Source: Thunnus maccoyii
Lineage: Eukaryota; Chordata; Actinopteri; Scombriformes; Scombridae
DNA: 64,000 nucleotides
Direction of reading: 5' to 3'
Assembly: GCF_910596095.1 (NCBI RefSeq)
Contig: NC_056536.1
Coordinates: forward strand, 18,723,791 to 18,787,790
The notes under the pieces were generated by a model. It was not told where the DNA came from. It did not search any database and saw only the letters and a list, made by a program, of their open reading frames with translations. How positions within the stretch are numbered: the stretch's first letter is position 1; every line of letters starts with the position of its first letter. The translations under genes were made by a program, and so were the position numbers. Below, piece by piece: positions 36,265 to 49,679 of this stretch.

Positions 36265-39200
36265 GTAAATCCATCCTCTCTATGGCTGTGAACAGAGGAG
36301 GGGTGTAGGGGAGGGGGAGGGGAGGGGTATGGGGAGATGCATGCAGGGATGCTGGGATGCTGATGTGTTCTCTTAGAGTCTTTTGTTTCTCTCCTTCACC
36401 TCCCTTCCCTTCTTCCCATCTCACCTTGGGTGTATCAGAAATCATAAAATGCAGGCAGTATTGGTTGTGTCAGTGAGAGCTGAGCTGCGAGGCTTTGTTT
36501 GTCTCAGTCTTGGGGACTGCATCAGACGCTGCTCATCGATCACGGATGGGGCTGTTGTCTCTGTACAGTAGTGTTGGGAGCTAAATAAGGCTGGGGCAGT
36601 GGGCCTGCAGGAGAGGTACAGAGACAGAGGAAAAGAGAGAGGAGAGAAGAGGGGGAGCCGCACGGAGGGAAGGTAAACAAGGATGGGACAGGGAGGAGAG
36701 GAGAGGATGCATCAGGGATGGTCTATTGGGGTCTGTTTACTGATGCAGTCATTGAGAGAGAGAGGGAGAGAGAGAGAGAGAGGAAGAGTGGAGAAGGGAA
36801 TTCTAGCCGGCCATGTCTGCATAATGCCCATGCAGTCCTGCAGGTCAAATCTGGATAAAATATTCAGAGCTCAAACATAGAGGCACTCACAACAATGTCA
36901 CAGGGATGGGACTGAGTAGGCAGCCAGGGCCCTTTGCTAGCCCCAGTTCCTGCCTGCTTACAGAGACATCAAGGCAAAGACCAATAATATTGTGCCAAAG
37001 CCATGTAAGGCTCTTGAAACTATGCCATGCATGACGGCTCACACAATCCTCTATAGCGCAAATGCTTCAAAGCCATAATATGCTGCAATTTCTGACACAG
37101 TTCTCTTTAATCATTGTTTAAACAATTTGTTAATGTCATACAAAGTGCACTTTCAACACAATAATACACTCGGGTCATTGGAAACTAAAAGATTATTACT
37201 GTCATGCTTTCATTTATTGCACAAACAATCTTATCTGTACACATGCTCGCAAGTCTGGAGAACAAATAACTTGGATTTAGAATTCAATATAAAACGTCTC
37301 ACGGGATTGTTCTCATTCCAGCTCAATCTAGTGTTTGTGAAACCCTGACAGATCCCTATCTTAACTTTTCACCGCAGTCACTCCAACACAGAATGGCTAC
37401 GTTAATTTCTCCTGGGGTTTTTGAGTCTATTCCCTGGATCAAACTTCGTATGTAACTCCACAACGTAACAGTTCTGGTCTCTAGTCACAGCTCTGACACA
37501 CTCCAAGATGCTGTTATGTAAGAGCAGCCTTTCATGCCTTTCTTTCATTTCAGGGACCTTGTAGAGTGCATAACATTGGTTGAAAATGCAGAATGAGAGG
37601 TACAGTGAGTTAGAAGCCTCTGCTGCTGACAGACTTGGAAATGTAGGGAGATAATGAAGAGAAAATGTTCAGTAGGCCCAGTTTTTCTGTGGTTAGTGAC
37701 ATGTGGTACTATGACAAGTATAGAACTGGACTTGTGCCAGCCGATTTACAAAATTGTTGAAAAAAACAGAAATGCCCTCACGTGTGCTTATATCTTTTTT
37801 CTGGTACAATAGTTGTATTCATTATGATTTTTTTTTGGACTCAGAAACTGAACATGAAAGATGTGCATGTGTACTGCACACTATTTGCAAATTTATTATG
37901 ATCTAAATACTTCATGGGAAAATATGTTAAAAATAGATTTTAGAAATAGTGACGTCTTTCCAGTGGATTTTTGCCTCTTTAAAAGTAAATCACAGGTCAG
38001 AAGGTCATAAATAAACTGATAGATTTGCCATTTTTACACGTTTTTATATAACTGTAATAATCTCTATAGTACTATTTATAAAACAATCCCTGCTTAATGC
38101 ATTTCTGCTGCAAATGAACACGATCCAAATATGGGTACAGATTAGGGGTCAAAAGACCAAGTTGTGATTTTGTAAATGACCTCTTTACTCATCCTGACCG
38201 AGTCATCACTAGCTGAAGCAATGATAGAGCATGAAAGGAAAACTATTGCAAGATGAGATTTTGCAGCTGTAGTTTAAATTTGTTTGCAAATGAAAAACGC
38301 GTTGATGCTGCTGTAAGCTTTTCTATTGTGAGACTCTGAAAAGATAGAAAGAAAAATATGGATCTCGTACAGAGCTAGTCACAAATGTTTTAACGAGTAG
38401 CATGAACTTCAAGAAAGAATGGTTAGATGATGATCTTCAAGGACCAGAATTACTAAATAACATAAAGCTTTTTATAGGTTATTTCAAAAACTGTTAGTGA
38501 CCTGATCAAATACCTATTGAAATTTTTTCTAAAATATCTCTAGCCAATGAAGAATGAGTAAGGTTCCCTGTTTAAGAAATAGAATAAGGTACAAAATACT
38601 AGTCATATTTTATGTATACAAGTCACATATTTTAATTACAATAAAAACTTAGTAAGTAAAGCTCGTAAAGTTCTCAAACGACACAAGTCAATTAGACATG
38701 ACCCAATTTCCAGATCCTGCTACACTCAAATTATGCAATATCATTCACACTACCCAACAAAAAAACAGCTCCTGACATGTTTACATGGAGGCAACGATGT
38801 TGACACAATTATCATAAGCTTGAGGCATTTACAGTAAGAATCATACATCTTTACATATAAGTAAGCTTATTATCAGGCTACAAAATAATCATCTAAAATT
38901 CTGAATAAAAACAATCAGATTGCAAGACTTTTGCATGAGAAGAATTTTAAATTCTTGTAATATTTGTTTCTGTTAGCTGATGAGAATTGTAACATGAGCA
39001 CGGAGTATATTTTGTTTACAGTTTTAAAGGTTTATCTACCACAGTGTATAGTCAACATGTGCTTAAATTTATCTTAAATCTGTTAAACACTGACAAACCC
39101 ACCCAAATATAGACACAGATTAGAGATCAAAGTACTGGATTTCCAGTGGAAGATTGATCAGTTATCCCTTTTCAAAGAAAGATTAAAGGGTTAAAAGACT

Positions 39201-42200
39201 TACAGCTAATTTTAGAAATATTCATACGTAATTTCACGTCATAAAAATATGTACTCAGTTTATTTTACAGGTTGAGGAACTAAACAGGGTGATAAAAGTC
39301 AAGTGCAGATAAATAAATATATGTATATAAATATATGTGCAATATCCTGTATGCAATCACCATTCCTGAAGTTAGTCATACTCTGTGCATGCTAGCACTG
39401 ACACATTTGATCTCAGAGACGTAGGAAGATTTAGAAAACTCTAGCGGTTGACCTGAGGTCAAATTTGAAGCTGCAATCAAAGCTATACTGAAATGGCCGC
39501 AGAGCTCTGAGCGGCATCTTAGCAAACTCCTAAAGCTTAATCTGCACTAATAAATCTATTAATAGGCCAACACCTGCCCAGCGTGGGATTAAGACATGTT
39601 TCCTGCCGTGACAGGGACAAAATAATTTACAGAGTACTCAGTACTTTTTAATGAATGAAGTTAGATTTTATTTTACATACTGCAAAAGTAATTCTGTCAC
39701 TGAGATTAGCATTACTTTGCTGAAGCAGTTCATCCAGTACATTGTGAAATACTATCATAGCTGGGTTTGACATTTCATGTAGGCATAATACAAGGAAATG
39801 TGAGTACAGGAACACATCACTATAGTCTGATACACTATTGATATACACAATGACAACGGTGCTAGACAAAGTATCCAAACCTTAATGGCTAATTGTCTAA
39901 TAAAATGGCTAAATATTACCATTTGTGTAATCTCTTTTTTTTTAAATGTAGTTTACAGTGATGAACCACATGGAAAACCAATAACTAGCTTTTATTCCTG
40001 TAGTGGGATGTAGAGGCTTGGATCCATGATCCATGGTTTACAGAGTGTGTGAGTGCAATGGCTCAGCACTCTGTGGTAGCAGAGAGGACTTGTTTACAAG
40101 TTTGGGGAGCAGACACCACACCTTCTCTCTGCTCAGCAGCACACAGCAGAGGCAGAGATGAGGGATAATCAACTATTCAGCTACGGGCTTGAATAAGGAT
40201 GTCTAGTGGAAATACTCTAGTGAAAATGTATCAATCAAGACACCATGAGTAGCATAGATGACTCTCATTGTTAATATTTAATAGCCAGAACCCTTACTTA
40301 ACTAAAAATAACTACAATTATAACAGACTAACAATCAACATAATGTGGTCAGGTTGATATTGTACTGTTTATTTCGACATAGGTGTGTCTTATGTGTGGG
40401 CGCACTTGCGTGCGAACATATTTAAGGATATATGCAGAGGCAGTGAGGTGAGCCAAGGAGTGGCTCTGGCATGGCTTTGATTATATAAAGGGCCTGTTCA
40501 GCACCCAGGCACCGTGTGACAGGCTGAGCCAATGACGGGGCCGCAGCAGTCCAGGGTTGCTGACCTCGCGAAACTGGCACTGGAACAAACGGCTGGGCTT
40601 TAGTTAACACTCACACACTCACGCTTGCACACATATACAGACTCCTCTGGCCCCTTTCAGCCAGCTGAGGCCTGGGTAGGTGCAGAGGAAGGAGCGCTTA
40701 TTCACTTGTGTTTGGGATGGGCATGAGAGGGGGGGTGGGGGTTGCATATGCAGTTTGTTGACAATGACACAAACAGTTGTTAATCTCCTACTGTGGTTAT
40801 GCACTGTTCACATGGATTCATAAATATGTAAATCAGATAGAAAGATTTTTAAAATCTTTGTGTTGTTATAGGACCTGTTAATGTTTGAGGTGCAGGTGAC
40901 AAGTGCAGCATCCAAGTACCTACCATGCTACTGAGGTTTCAGTCACAACTGCCAGCTGCCAAAGGCGTAGTGCTATTGGCAGCCATTCATACACCAACAT
41001 GCTTACCCAGCATACATCTGGGCAGATATAAATATTTGGACTTACCATATAAAGAAACTGTCATACTGTTACTCATCGAATAGTACATGTAGGCATTACG
41101 TACAACCAAGCTCACAGGGATGTACACATGTACAAGTCAAACATTTGGATGCACCTTCCCATTCACTTGAATGAGAAAGTGTGTCCAAACTTTTGACCAG
41201 CACTGTACATGCCCACATGTGCTCACACACACACATGCATGTCCCAGGGAGTCTCTAATTAGCTAATCATGATGCTGACGTAGATGTTGGCAAACACCCA
41301 CACACACACACACGCACACACCAAAATGTAGGTTGAGGAGCTTGTATACAGGAAAAGGCAGAATACCTCCCATCTGGTCACTTACTCACTCACGTGCTAC
41401 AGACACCATCATGCAGCCATCGTTATCTAGGCCGATGCTTAATTAATTTGATTTATTGAGAAGACCCACCTGGTTACTCTACAGCTGTGTGATAGGTGAC
41501 CTGGAACAAGGGCAAAATCAATGTTGTTGAACACTGGAAGAGCAGCCTGAATCATCATGTGGCATACCATAGAACATAAGCTATCTGTTTTCTCTACAAC
41601 CTTTATTTTATTCATTCAATTGAGTACATTAAATACTTTTATGTAAAAACAATCAGCAACCTTTACCTAACCAGCCAGCCTTTCCAGTTGTTACAGTAAT
41701 CAACAGGCTGATATTGATTTACTAGAGGAACTCCAAGAAATAAGTACATGTTTAAAAACTGGACTTCAACAACCATGGTCAAAGTTCAAAGTCATGATAT
41801 CAGAGGTCATTTCAAATCTATTAATTAGCACTTGAACTGTCCAGAATGCTGCAGGCTCTGACATCATGCCTTAATCTCTTCATCTTGTTCACGGCCTACG
41901 TCTCTCCATATTTGGGCTCCAGAGGACCTGGCCTGTGCTTACCACTAATCCTAATCCATCTGGCACTAAACTACACAATATTGCCCAGGTGGAAACTGCA
42001 CCAGATGGGTAGATAACTGCTCCAGACTGCTGGCATTGATATATCTGGCAACCTACCCTGAAACCGTAACTTCCAGTGCTATCAGACACATGACCTGATA
42101 ATTCCTTTTTATTTGCTAGCTGCTGCCCATGTCTGCTCACCTTGTTTTGACCTGCAATCAAATTCCCCTCCCTGGAGCAATAAGTAAAATTTTTAAAAAT

Positions 42201-44647
42201 GTCAGAATGGACTAGTGGGATGCATCATTTCGTTAATCTGAAAAAAAGTATTCAGCTGTGTCTGAGATATTATGCATGACACATGAGCCAATCAGTGAAA
42301 ATATCACAGTGACGTGAAAAGATCCATGAGTCTGGCCAAAATCCAGTTCAACTGTTTGAAATTTTCAGCATGACAGGCAAATGGAAAAAAAAACAAACAA
42401 AAAAAACAAAACACAGCCCTATCCTCCATTTATATGATGGAAAAAGGAAAATTATAACTAACTATAAAACCCTTACAAGCCTTATAATTTTGCAAATTGA
42501 TATTCAATTATGAAATCAAATCACAAGCATGTACTCTATGGTTTGTGAAAGTAAGAAGTAGTGTAGCTCAAAATTTAAAATAATTTAAACAGTTCAGTAG
42601 CCATTTGCCAACTCGTTGTTATTATAAAATGTAGGTTGGGTTTGTTCTCCATGGACAATTTAAGTATATGGGGCAGCTCCACCAACGTCTAGGTCACCAC
42701 ATGAGAAGAATCACAGTGTATGAACACTCCTTCACAACAGCAGTCACCACTACTGACTGGCTTTTGTGTGTTTAAACTTAGTACAAATATTCAGGTCATC
42801 TTCAGTCTATCTTGTATCACTCCCCTTGTAGAGAAGCCTTTCCTACGAGATCACAGCATTGCTATTCCATGAAAGATTACAAGGCTAAAATAAATAATAT
42901 CTTTATAAACACTGCTTTTGGTGTCCTGCAATTCATAAAAAGTTCTTGGGAGACTTGTGACCAAAGCTGGAAAGTAAACAGACTGCAGTAATCCCAGGTG
43001 ACGTGACAAAAGTCAGACGTTAGTTGTCATGCCCAGTCCCACAAGTCTTAGGTTTACCTTTTACAAGCCCATTATAAGTGGCTACTGTGTAGAGATTAGC
43101 AAGTCAACCCAGAAGATCACCAAGGACATGCTAGGACAGACCACACATTCAGAGCAATGGGTGGACCATTGCTACAAGCAGAACTGGCCATGCCAACGCC
43201 GCTCAGTAAGCCCATTGCTGGTGTATTACGTCTTTGATTAGACAGTTAAAAGGATCAGGATTAGCTTCAAGAAGTCCAAGGCTATGCAGGGTTTAGTTAG
43301 ACTGAGAGCAGGACAGCTGCTTAGGCAAACACGTGAAGGAAAAGGAAATGCTTTGTCCTCTCTGTCCCTTGTGTACTATGTAGGTCAGTCCCACATCAAA
43401 GATTGGTCATTTTGTAAAAGTACTAGGCCTACACCACACAAAGACTGAATTTCTTCAACATACACATAAGCAATACTCTTGACTTTGCTACTAATAAAAT
43501 TCTGTGGGCAAAGTATTCTGAGTTTATAATTCTTGTTGTGCAGCTGTGCATTGTGCAGTCCCATGTGAAAATGAGTCTTTGAAGATCATATATGTTGTAA
43601 AATGTGTAATTTAATAAGTTAACATATCAACTTAAAATGTGTGTGTATTTATTTTTACCACTTTCATTGATATCTAATACAACAATATAGTTATACTATG
43701 TGTATATGGTACTTCAAAACATATCATATAGGTAAGTGGTACTGAAGGAGTTAAAAAGCATAAGTTTTGTATGCTGTTTTTAAGAAGAAATGTTTGGTAC
43801 ACACTAGTTTAGTAGCACACGGGTGCAGTAAAATATTGAAGAAAAGGTGTATGAAAGTGGGCATAATCATTTGTGATTGACACTGACTACACAAACACTC
43901 ATTTTATAAATTTATGGAATTCATTTTACAATAAATTATAAAAGGTGTTTTCATATAGGGTAGGTTACAGATCTGTTTTTGGTCCCTGTGTTTTTGCTGC
44001 AGCTGCATCAGTAGACTTAGATCAGTAGAACTTTCAGCATCAAGGGAAAATGCTAAATAAGCACTGTACAGATTATGTATAGGAGTATTATTTATATATA
44101 AAAAAAGGACCATCAACATTTCCTTGTATCTCATGATCACAAGATCTTATTGTGTCTTCTCTCATTTCCACAGCAAAGAGGACCCTAAACAAGCAACAAG
44201 AGTCAGATCAAGTAAGTAACAAATCTGGTGTGACAGTAGCCCTGATTCAATCAAACCTGTCCTGCTAATTTTGATGCTGATGTGTTGGATAGATAGTCCT
44301 GACAAATGCATTTCACCCTTAATGATGGAGACATCTTTGCTTCATCATAATAACAAACAGATTTTGAAGTGTGGCGTGTGCGTGATCCATACACCTCAGT
44401 GGCAATCCAGATGTGTGGCTATATTTAGACCCTTTGACATAAAGGCAGAAAAAAGACATTCCTTTAAATTATATGATGGTAAATCATATGTTGCTGCAAC
44501 AAGATGAGCAGCATTTGTAAACACTGAACAATACTACTGTAACTGAAATAAACTGCTGATGAGTCACTGTGATGACGCAAAACAACTAGAAATAGAGAGA
44601 AGCCTGAGCACCGAGGTGTACGCAGGATCTCTTTGTGCTTGTGTTTG

Positions 44648-44709
<62 letters not shown>

Positions 44710-47700
44710 TCGGCTGAACTTTTATGATTATGTTGCAATCTGCAATGCAGCATTGCAATCAGCTTAATATGTATACTGATATAATCTTTCATGGTGCAGT
44801 AATGTGTGTATATATTTTCAGGTCAAGATGGTGGGTACGGCTTAGAAAGTGAAAAGGTTATTTTGATGCCTGAAGATGAAAACCCACTCAGGAGAATACT
44901 GCAGGTACACACTCTATTTCTCCCTCACTACTGTATCCCCACCATCAGCCCCTCTATCTTTCTGTACATCCAAACACACACACACACACACTCACACACA
45001 TACATGTGCACCAGCATGCACGCAAACAAAACACAGAATACTCACTCAGCCTCACTGCTTGACCTTGGATGTGGGAATATTGTTGGTCTGCACATTCACC
45101 ACGGGTAAAACATCACTCCCACCCACACACATACAGTAGGATCGCTTTAAATGAGCAGTAGTTTTAATGAAAACATATGCTGTATCAGCTGATGCATCCA
45201 GGCACAGTTACATCTGTTTCATATAGATTAAAGGATTCCTTGCAGTAAGCTCTCCTAAACTACTGTATTTAGTACTGTATCTTTTACACTTTTTGGAAAT
45301 TGTTGTATCATTTATCCTACCTTAGTTTCCAAATATTTAATCATATACTAAACAATGAAAAATAGTGACTTCACAGTCACAGTGAATGACACTTTACATG
45401 TCTTGTAAAATAGTGCTGGATTAGCCCAGATGCCCTTCAGTGAGATGTGGCCTCTGAGCAAAGAGATTAAAAAGCTAGAGGAGGCAGTTTCTATCTGCAC
45501 AGTGCAGCCAATGTGGTCTAATAGCTACCGCACCATTATATGCAAATTCAGAAAGCTTATGTTTTCTACCCAGAGGAGAACACTGCTCCTTCCTCAATTT
45601 AAATTCATGGGTGGGTGGAACACTGAACTTTACACATTACTGACACTTTGAGGTCAGAATGACAAGCTTAAAAGAAAGGTGGATTTTTAATTAAATATCA
45701 CAGCATGTACAAGAGGGAGGCACAGCAGACCTGCTTTGGATCAATTGTGTAGAAGAAATGAAGAGCTGCTAAGTGGTAGTATACACAGATCACACTGACA
45801 CATGCTGTAGAAGAGGAGCATCTGATTGATATGGTTGCATACAATGAGGAACAAGATAGTTTAAATGTATTGCTGTGTTCCAGTTCAGGGGCTGGATCCT
45901 TTAAAGTCTGCATTTCTTGTCTAAATATGCACTAGTTTACCGCTGCACCACAAAGTATCTGTTTATGTCTGGTATTTACTAATTCTGGCAATTTGGAGAG
46001 ACGCAGGGTCAGTAAAGCCTTTAGGGTACACATATTTTATGGGCCACATCCTTGTAAGTATGCAGCCCCTGAAATGAGGCACAGCTCTGAGAAACAATCT
46101 GATCGCCCTCTAGAGGACAGTCAAAGAATGCAACACTGCTGCTGCCTACATTTTGGTTGCCAGTTCACTGCAGTTTCTTTATTTCTCCTTTTGCTTAACT
46201 CCTTTCTTCATATGTTTGCAGCCTTTTAACTGGCATCAGCCAGGGATGTCTCACAGTAAGAGGAAGCTGCTCCAGTCTCTGATGGGGCCTTATGGCCCTC
46301 TGAGTGTGTCTTACAATGGGAAGACCTGCATTCTGTTCAAGGCCAAGCGCCTGGCAATACGCTACAGGAACCACACCTTTATTGATCTGACTGAGAGAGT
46401 CTTCAACCCCAATTCACCCGTGGACACTAAGGGCTCCATCTGCACCAAGGAGAAAGCAACGTAAGTTAAACCAAAATGTGGGCAGTCAGGCTCAGAATCA
46501 CAGTCACTTTCTTTACACAGTACAACTTGTACCAAAGGAATTTGTTTGGGATTTTAGAGAATTTTTACAAGTACATTGCAAGACAGATCACATAAGTGTG
46601 CTAGACACATATAATGAGAACTCACATATCTACATATATAGCCAAGGGATCGGCATAGGTTTGATACTACTAGATCAGGAATTAGAAATAGCATCCAAGG
46701 AAATTTTACATGTCTAGAAGAGAGTAGTAATTAAATATTTAATGTGGTCTTTTGAGAATTATTTTGAGCTACTGTTCTAAATCGGATCTTTTAATTTTGG
46801 ATTTGTTCTTCCACAGGCTTTCATTAAAGTTTGGTGATGTGGAAGACTTGCGAGGTCTAGTAATCAGGTAAAATGCACATTCTTAATTCATCAACATCTT
46901 CAAAATGCATTTGAACCTAAAAGTTTTCATTTATAAGCATTCAATTTTTAAGTGCATGTGTGAACTGTGTGTGTAACTAACTGCATTGTCTCTTCTGCCA
47001 GGCTTCAGATGTCAAACACTTTTTACGAGGCAGCTGGTCAAAACTGGTTTACACTAGACAGCGTTCACATCCACTACAACTGGACCCAGGAGGCTACATT
47101 CAACGCCAGTGAGGTCTACGCTCCTGCCACTTCATCCTACCATTGCCAGCACGTCAGCAGTCTGCACAAATATGACACCCTGCTAGTGCCCAGCTCCCAC
47201 ACTGACACATCCGCTAACTGGCACATCACTTTCACTGATTTCCAGGTACACTACCGTAGAAGGGGCACAAGCTTTGTTGTGTAACTCTCCCAGTAATGTC
47301 TGCACTTTCACTGTTATATAGTCTTCTCCTCCTGTTTCCTACAGGTGTGCATGTATGTGTATGTTTGCCATTTCCTTTTGTGTTCTGCCTGTTTGGCTGT
47401 CAGTCAGTCTGTCAGTCTGTTTACCGTCTGTTTGGCAGTCTGTCAATCTGTCTGTATACTGTTTAGCCATCTGCTAGGCTGTCTCAACCCGTCCATCTGC
47501 CCAGTGTCTCTGTGCCTGGTAAGCCCAGTAAGAGCCAGTTGTCCTCTTTAGTTCAGCCTAATCTCATCTTTCCGCCTTCTCTCTGCTCTTTCAGATCCAG
47601 GCCTTCAACGTTCAGTCGGACAAGTTTGCGTCGGCCAGTGACTGTGCCACTTTCCTGACGCCAGCCATCCTGATGGGCTTGGTGACATCTTTGATCCTGC

Positions 47701-47831
47701 TCCTCGTTTTAGCCTATGCCCTGCACATGGTGGTACACCTCAAACACATCGACCGCTATGAGGAGCACAAAGCCACTGTCTACTTTCCACGTAGTCCAGA
47801 GGCTGAGTTGCCAGACAAGAACAGCCTGTGA
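36128..47831 (+). CDS. atp6ap1l: V-type proton ATPase subunit S1-like protein (complete)
   Basis: Seven coding exons (36128-36264, 44174-44211, 44822-44904, 46222-46460, 46817-46867, 47002-47245, 47595-47831) join in phase to 342 residues. The product resembles the membrane-proximal luminal domain, transmembrane segment and tail of the V-ATPase accessory subunit S1 (Ac45). It lacks the large N-terminal luminal domain of full-length ATP6AP1 (about 470 residues), which points to the S1-like form. It has a signal peptide (about 1-25), an acidic linker, a basic site SKRK (98-101), four luminal cysteines (122, 160, 231, 281), N-glycosylation sites N136, N209 and N217, a transmembrane helix (about 287-309) and a tail ending PDKNSL. 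Its likely place is endomembrane proton-pump compartments; a direct pump role for the S1-like form is inference. A divergent atp6ap1 paralog is the alternative name. Confidence 0.88.
36265..44173 (+). other. atp6ap1l: First intron of the S1-like gene
   Basis: This 7.9 kb intron has no supported coding sequence. It contains purine-rich sequence at 36600-36790, a CA-rich patch near 41225-41320 and a small inverted-repeat element near 41.13-41.21 kb. Confidence 0.7.
41130..41208. mobile_element. Short palindromic MITE with TACAGTGCTGGTCAAAA-type ends
   Basis: The sequence folds on itself: GTACAAGTCAAACATTTGGA on the left pairs imperfectly with the right arm, whose reverse complement begins TGGTCAAAAGTTTGGACACA, with centre CATTCACTTGAATGAGA. 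This is a familiar fish interspersed motif. TA-like borders suggest a Tc1/mariner-type origin, but the family is not certain. Confidence 0.6.
44174..44211 (+). CDS. atp6ap1l: S1-like coding exon 2: 38-base microexon
   Basis: The acceptor is atttccacag and the donor TCAA|gtaagt, a near-consensus pair. The 38 bases fit the phase on both sides and encode SKEDPKQATRVRS. Found by splice signals and phase alone, so it is less certain than the other exons. Confidence 0.72.
44650..44706. repeat. GT microsatellite
   Basis: About 28 uninterrupted GT units in the second intron of the S1-like gene, 116 bases before its third coding exon. Confidence 0.97.
44822..44904 (+). CDS. atp6ap1l: S1-like coding exon 3
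   Basis: The acceptor is tatattttcag and the donor CTGCAG|gtacac. It encodes SQDGGYGLESEKVILMPEDE and following residues to LQ86. Confidence 0.82.
46222..46460 (+). CDS. atp6ap1l: S1-like coding exon 4
   Basis: The acceptor is tatgtttgcag and the donor GCAAC|gtaagt. It encodes residues 87-165 with Cys122, Cys160 and the NHT glycosylation site. Confidence 0.9.
46817..46867 (+). CDS. atp6ap1l: S1-like coding exon 5
   Basis: The acceptor is ttccacag and the donor ATCAG|gtaaaa. These 51 bases encode LSLKFGDVEDLRGLVI in frame with both neighbours. Confidence 0.88.
47002..47245 (+). CDS. atp6ap1l: S1-like coding exon 6
   Basis: The acceptor is cttctgccag and the donor TTCCAG|gtacac. It encodes residues 183-264 with the NWT and NAS glycosylation sites and Cys231. 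Confidence 0.9.
47390..47460. repeat. Degenerate CTGT/GTCAGTCT repeat
   Basis: Imperfect repeats of GTCAGTCTGT in the last intron of the S1-like gene. A similar CTGTCTGT patch lies near 9.83-9.95 kb. Confidence 0.6.
47595..47831 (+). CDS. atp6ap1l: S1-like terminal exon: transmembrane segment and tail
   Basis: The acceptor is ctctttcag. It encodes residues 265-342: Cys281, the helix ILMGLVTSLILLLVLAYALH and a charged cytosolic tail, with TGA at 47829-47831. Confidence 0.92.
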   Translation: MQAFNVQSDKFASASDCATFLTPAILMGLVTSLILLLVLAYALHMVVHLKHIDRYEEHKATVYFPRSPEAELPDKNSL

Positions 47832-49679
47832 GGGGAAAAAAAGAGCCGGAGGACGACAGGGGGAGCGAGCGAGAGAGGAAGCTGAAAAGCAAGGCTGAGG
47901 GGGAGTGCAAGTGAATACAAGATGGAAAAAGTATCCTCCACAGAATATTTGTTAAACAAAATGACAACTTTGCCTGTTCATATGAAAACCTTGTAAGTCT
48001 TACCTACTTTAAGTAAATGCAGACCGTGGTTGGATACTTTTTCCTCATTGACCTGCATCTTGGCATCCATATTTTGAATAAGGCCTTTGGATGCTCAAGC
48101 CTCTCCCTGAGAGATGGTTCATGATCCAAATGTCAAAGGTCAAGGACAGTCCCGGGGCCCTGAAGGGCAACAGCGTATACAGGCCTTTACCCCAGCCAGC
48201 CATTAAAACCACAACAGGCTAGCAACTGTAGCTAATACAGCTAACATCAGATGCTCCTGATTAAATGTATGTATTACATGGCTCACAAGTGTCATATTAC
48301 AAACTTCCGTCGCGCACATTGTCTTTCCAGCTTTCATTACAGTGTACTTTGTCTAATACCGCTGCAAGAAATATATCCTTCAAACAGCCAGTTTTATAGC
48401 TGAAATAGCCGTATTAGCTGCATGCCATAAAAGGCTGGTCTATCTGGGCTAGCACAGTGTTTCCTAATAATCTGGATTACAGGAAGTCTTGCATGAGTTG
48501 CATCTTAAAATAATCAAATGTGGCACAAAGTAGAAGGAGCTTGAAAAGCTTTTGAGTGTAAGACAAAGGAAATATCGGGAACCACTGGTCTAGCATCTGG
48601 CTGGAGTGAACGGACCAGCAATACTGGCCCTTCAGAGCCTTTGGCGTCTCTCACCCCACCCCTGAACAAGACTGCTGCTTGGGACTTAACTGTGAAACGG
48701 CCTTTTACAGACCAGCCAGACAAAGGGGGTTCTACAAACTAGCACAACATTGGTTAGTTGCGAAAGCACTAACAACAAACTTTCAAAGACTATACAAGGA
48801 ACTATGCTGCACAAGACGGCCCGTCTGAGGGCATGGCAGGAATGCGGGTCTTGGGATGACTCGACTCTTTGAGAGTCGAGCGTTTGGACAAGGGAGGCCA
48901 TGGGTCCTCCATCCACACCACTGGGTCTGACTGCCAAAGTGAAGCTACAAAGGAGTTGCCATAAACTATGGTGAGAGACAGAGTGAGACAATGTGAAAAT
49001 GAAAGCTAACCGTTACAGCTATGTACAAAACAAAAACACATACATGTACAGAAGTGTCACTCTGCGGAGGTCTTTTTTTATATTCAGTGTAATCATGAAC
49101 TACTATTAGGTACAGGATGACTATGCTAATCCTCATAACCAAAAGGATATACAAAGCTGTAGATACATTTAGATCTCTATACGATCATAGCTGTTTACTA
49201 TCTTCAAATATTGCACAACTAATAAACATAGGTACAAGTAAGACATTGTGCTATGAGGATTGGTGAAAGTATCAATGCATATGATTTTTTCTACAAACTA
49301 TTAACATATTACATTGTCTGTCTATTTGTTTTAAGTTGGGCCTGACAATGTAAGGTCCAGTTTCATCTAACTGTAAATTACAGTACAAATTCCTACCATA
49401 GAAGGACGATACTATGGAATGCCGTCCACCCACTGGGACTTATAGATGCCATTATTACGCCAGAAGCCACACTAGCAGCAGTAACAGCATCAGTGAGTCA
49501 TTACTACTGATAAAAACACTCAGCATGACAGTAAGTAGATATCTTAACATTCGATATGGCAGTTCTGTCAATCTGTAGCAGTGTGAAATGTGTTCTTTGG
49601 TCATAAATGTATCCTACAAACTATGAAATGAGTGGAGGCAGTTTGTCCAAGGACCAACTGATGTAGATTGAAAAATAAA
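47832..49679 (+). terminator. atp6ap1l: Likely long 3' UTR of the S1-like gene with polyA signals
   Basis: AATAAA hexamers at 49221-49226 and 49674-49679 are the first clear candidates after the stop, suggesting a 3' UTR of 1.4-1.9 kb. No other gene intervenes. Confidence 0.35.
48860..48880. repeat. Perfect 9-base stem with 3-base loop
   Basis: CTCGACTCT-TTG-AGAGTCGAG lies about 1 kb into the likely 3' UTR of the S1-like gene. It would be a stable hairpin in the mRNA. Confidence 0.7.

Noticed and set aside
43000..43240. Open frame with a fibronectin-III-like phrase (KPIISGYCVEISK)
   Set aside because: The resemblance is a few residues only, the Trp pattern and second half do not fit the fold, and there are no credible splice partners in this intron.
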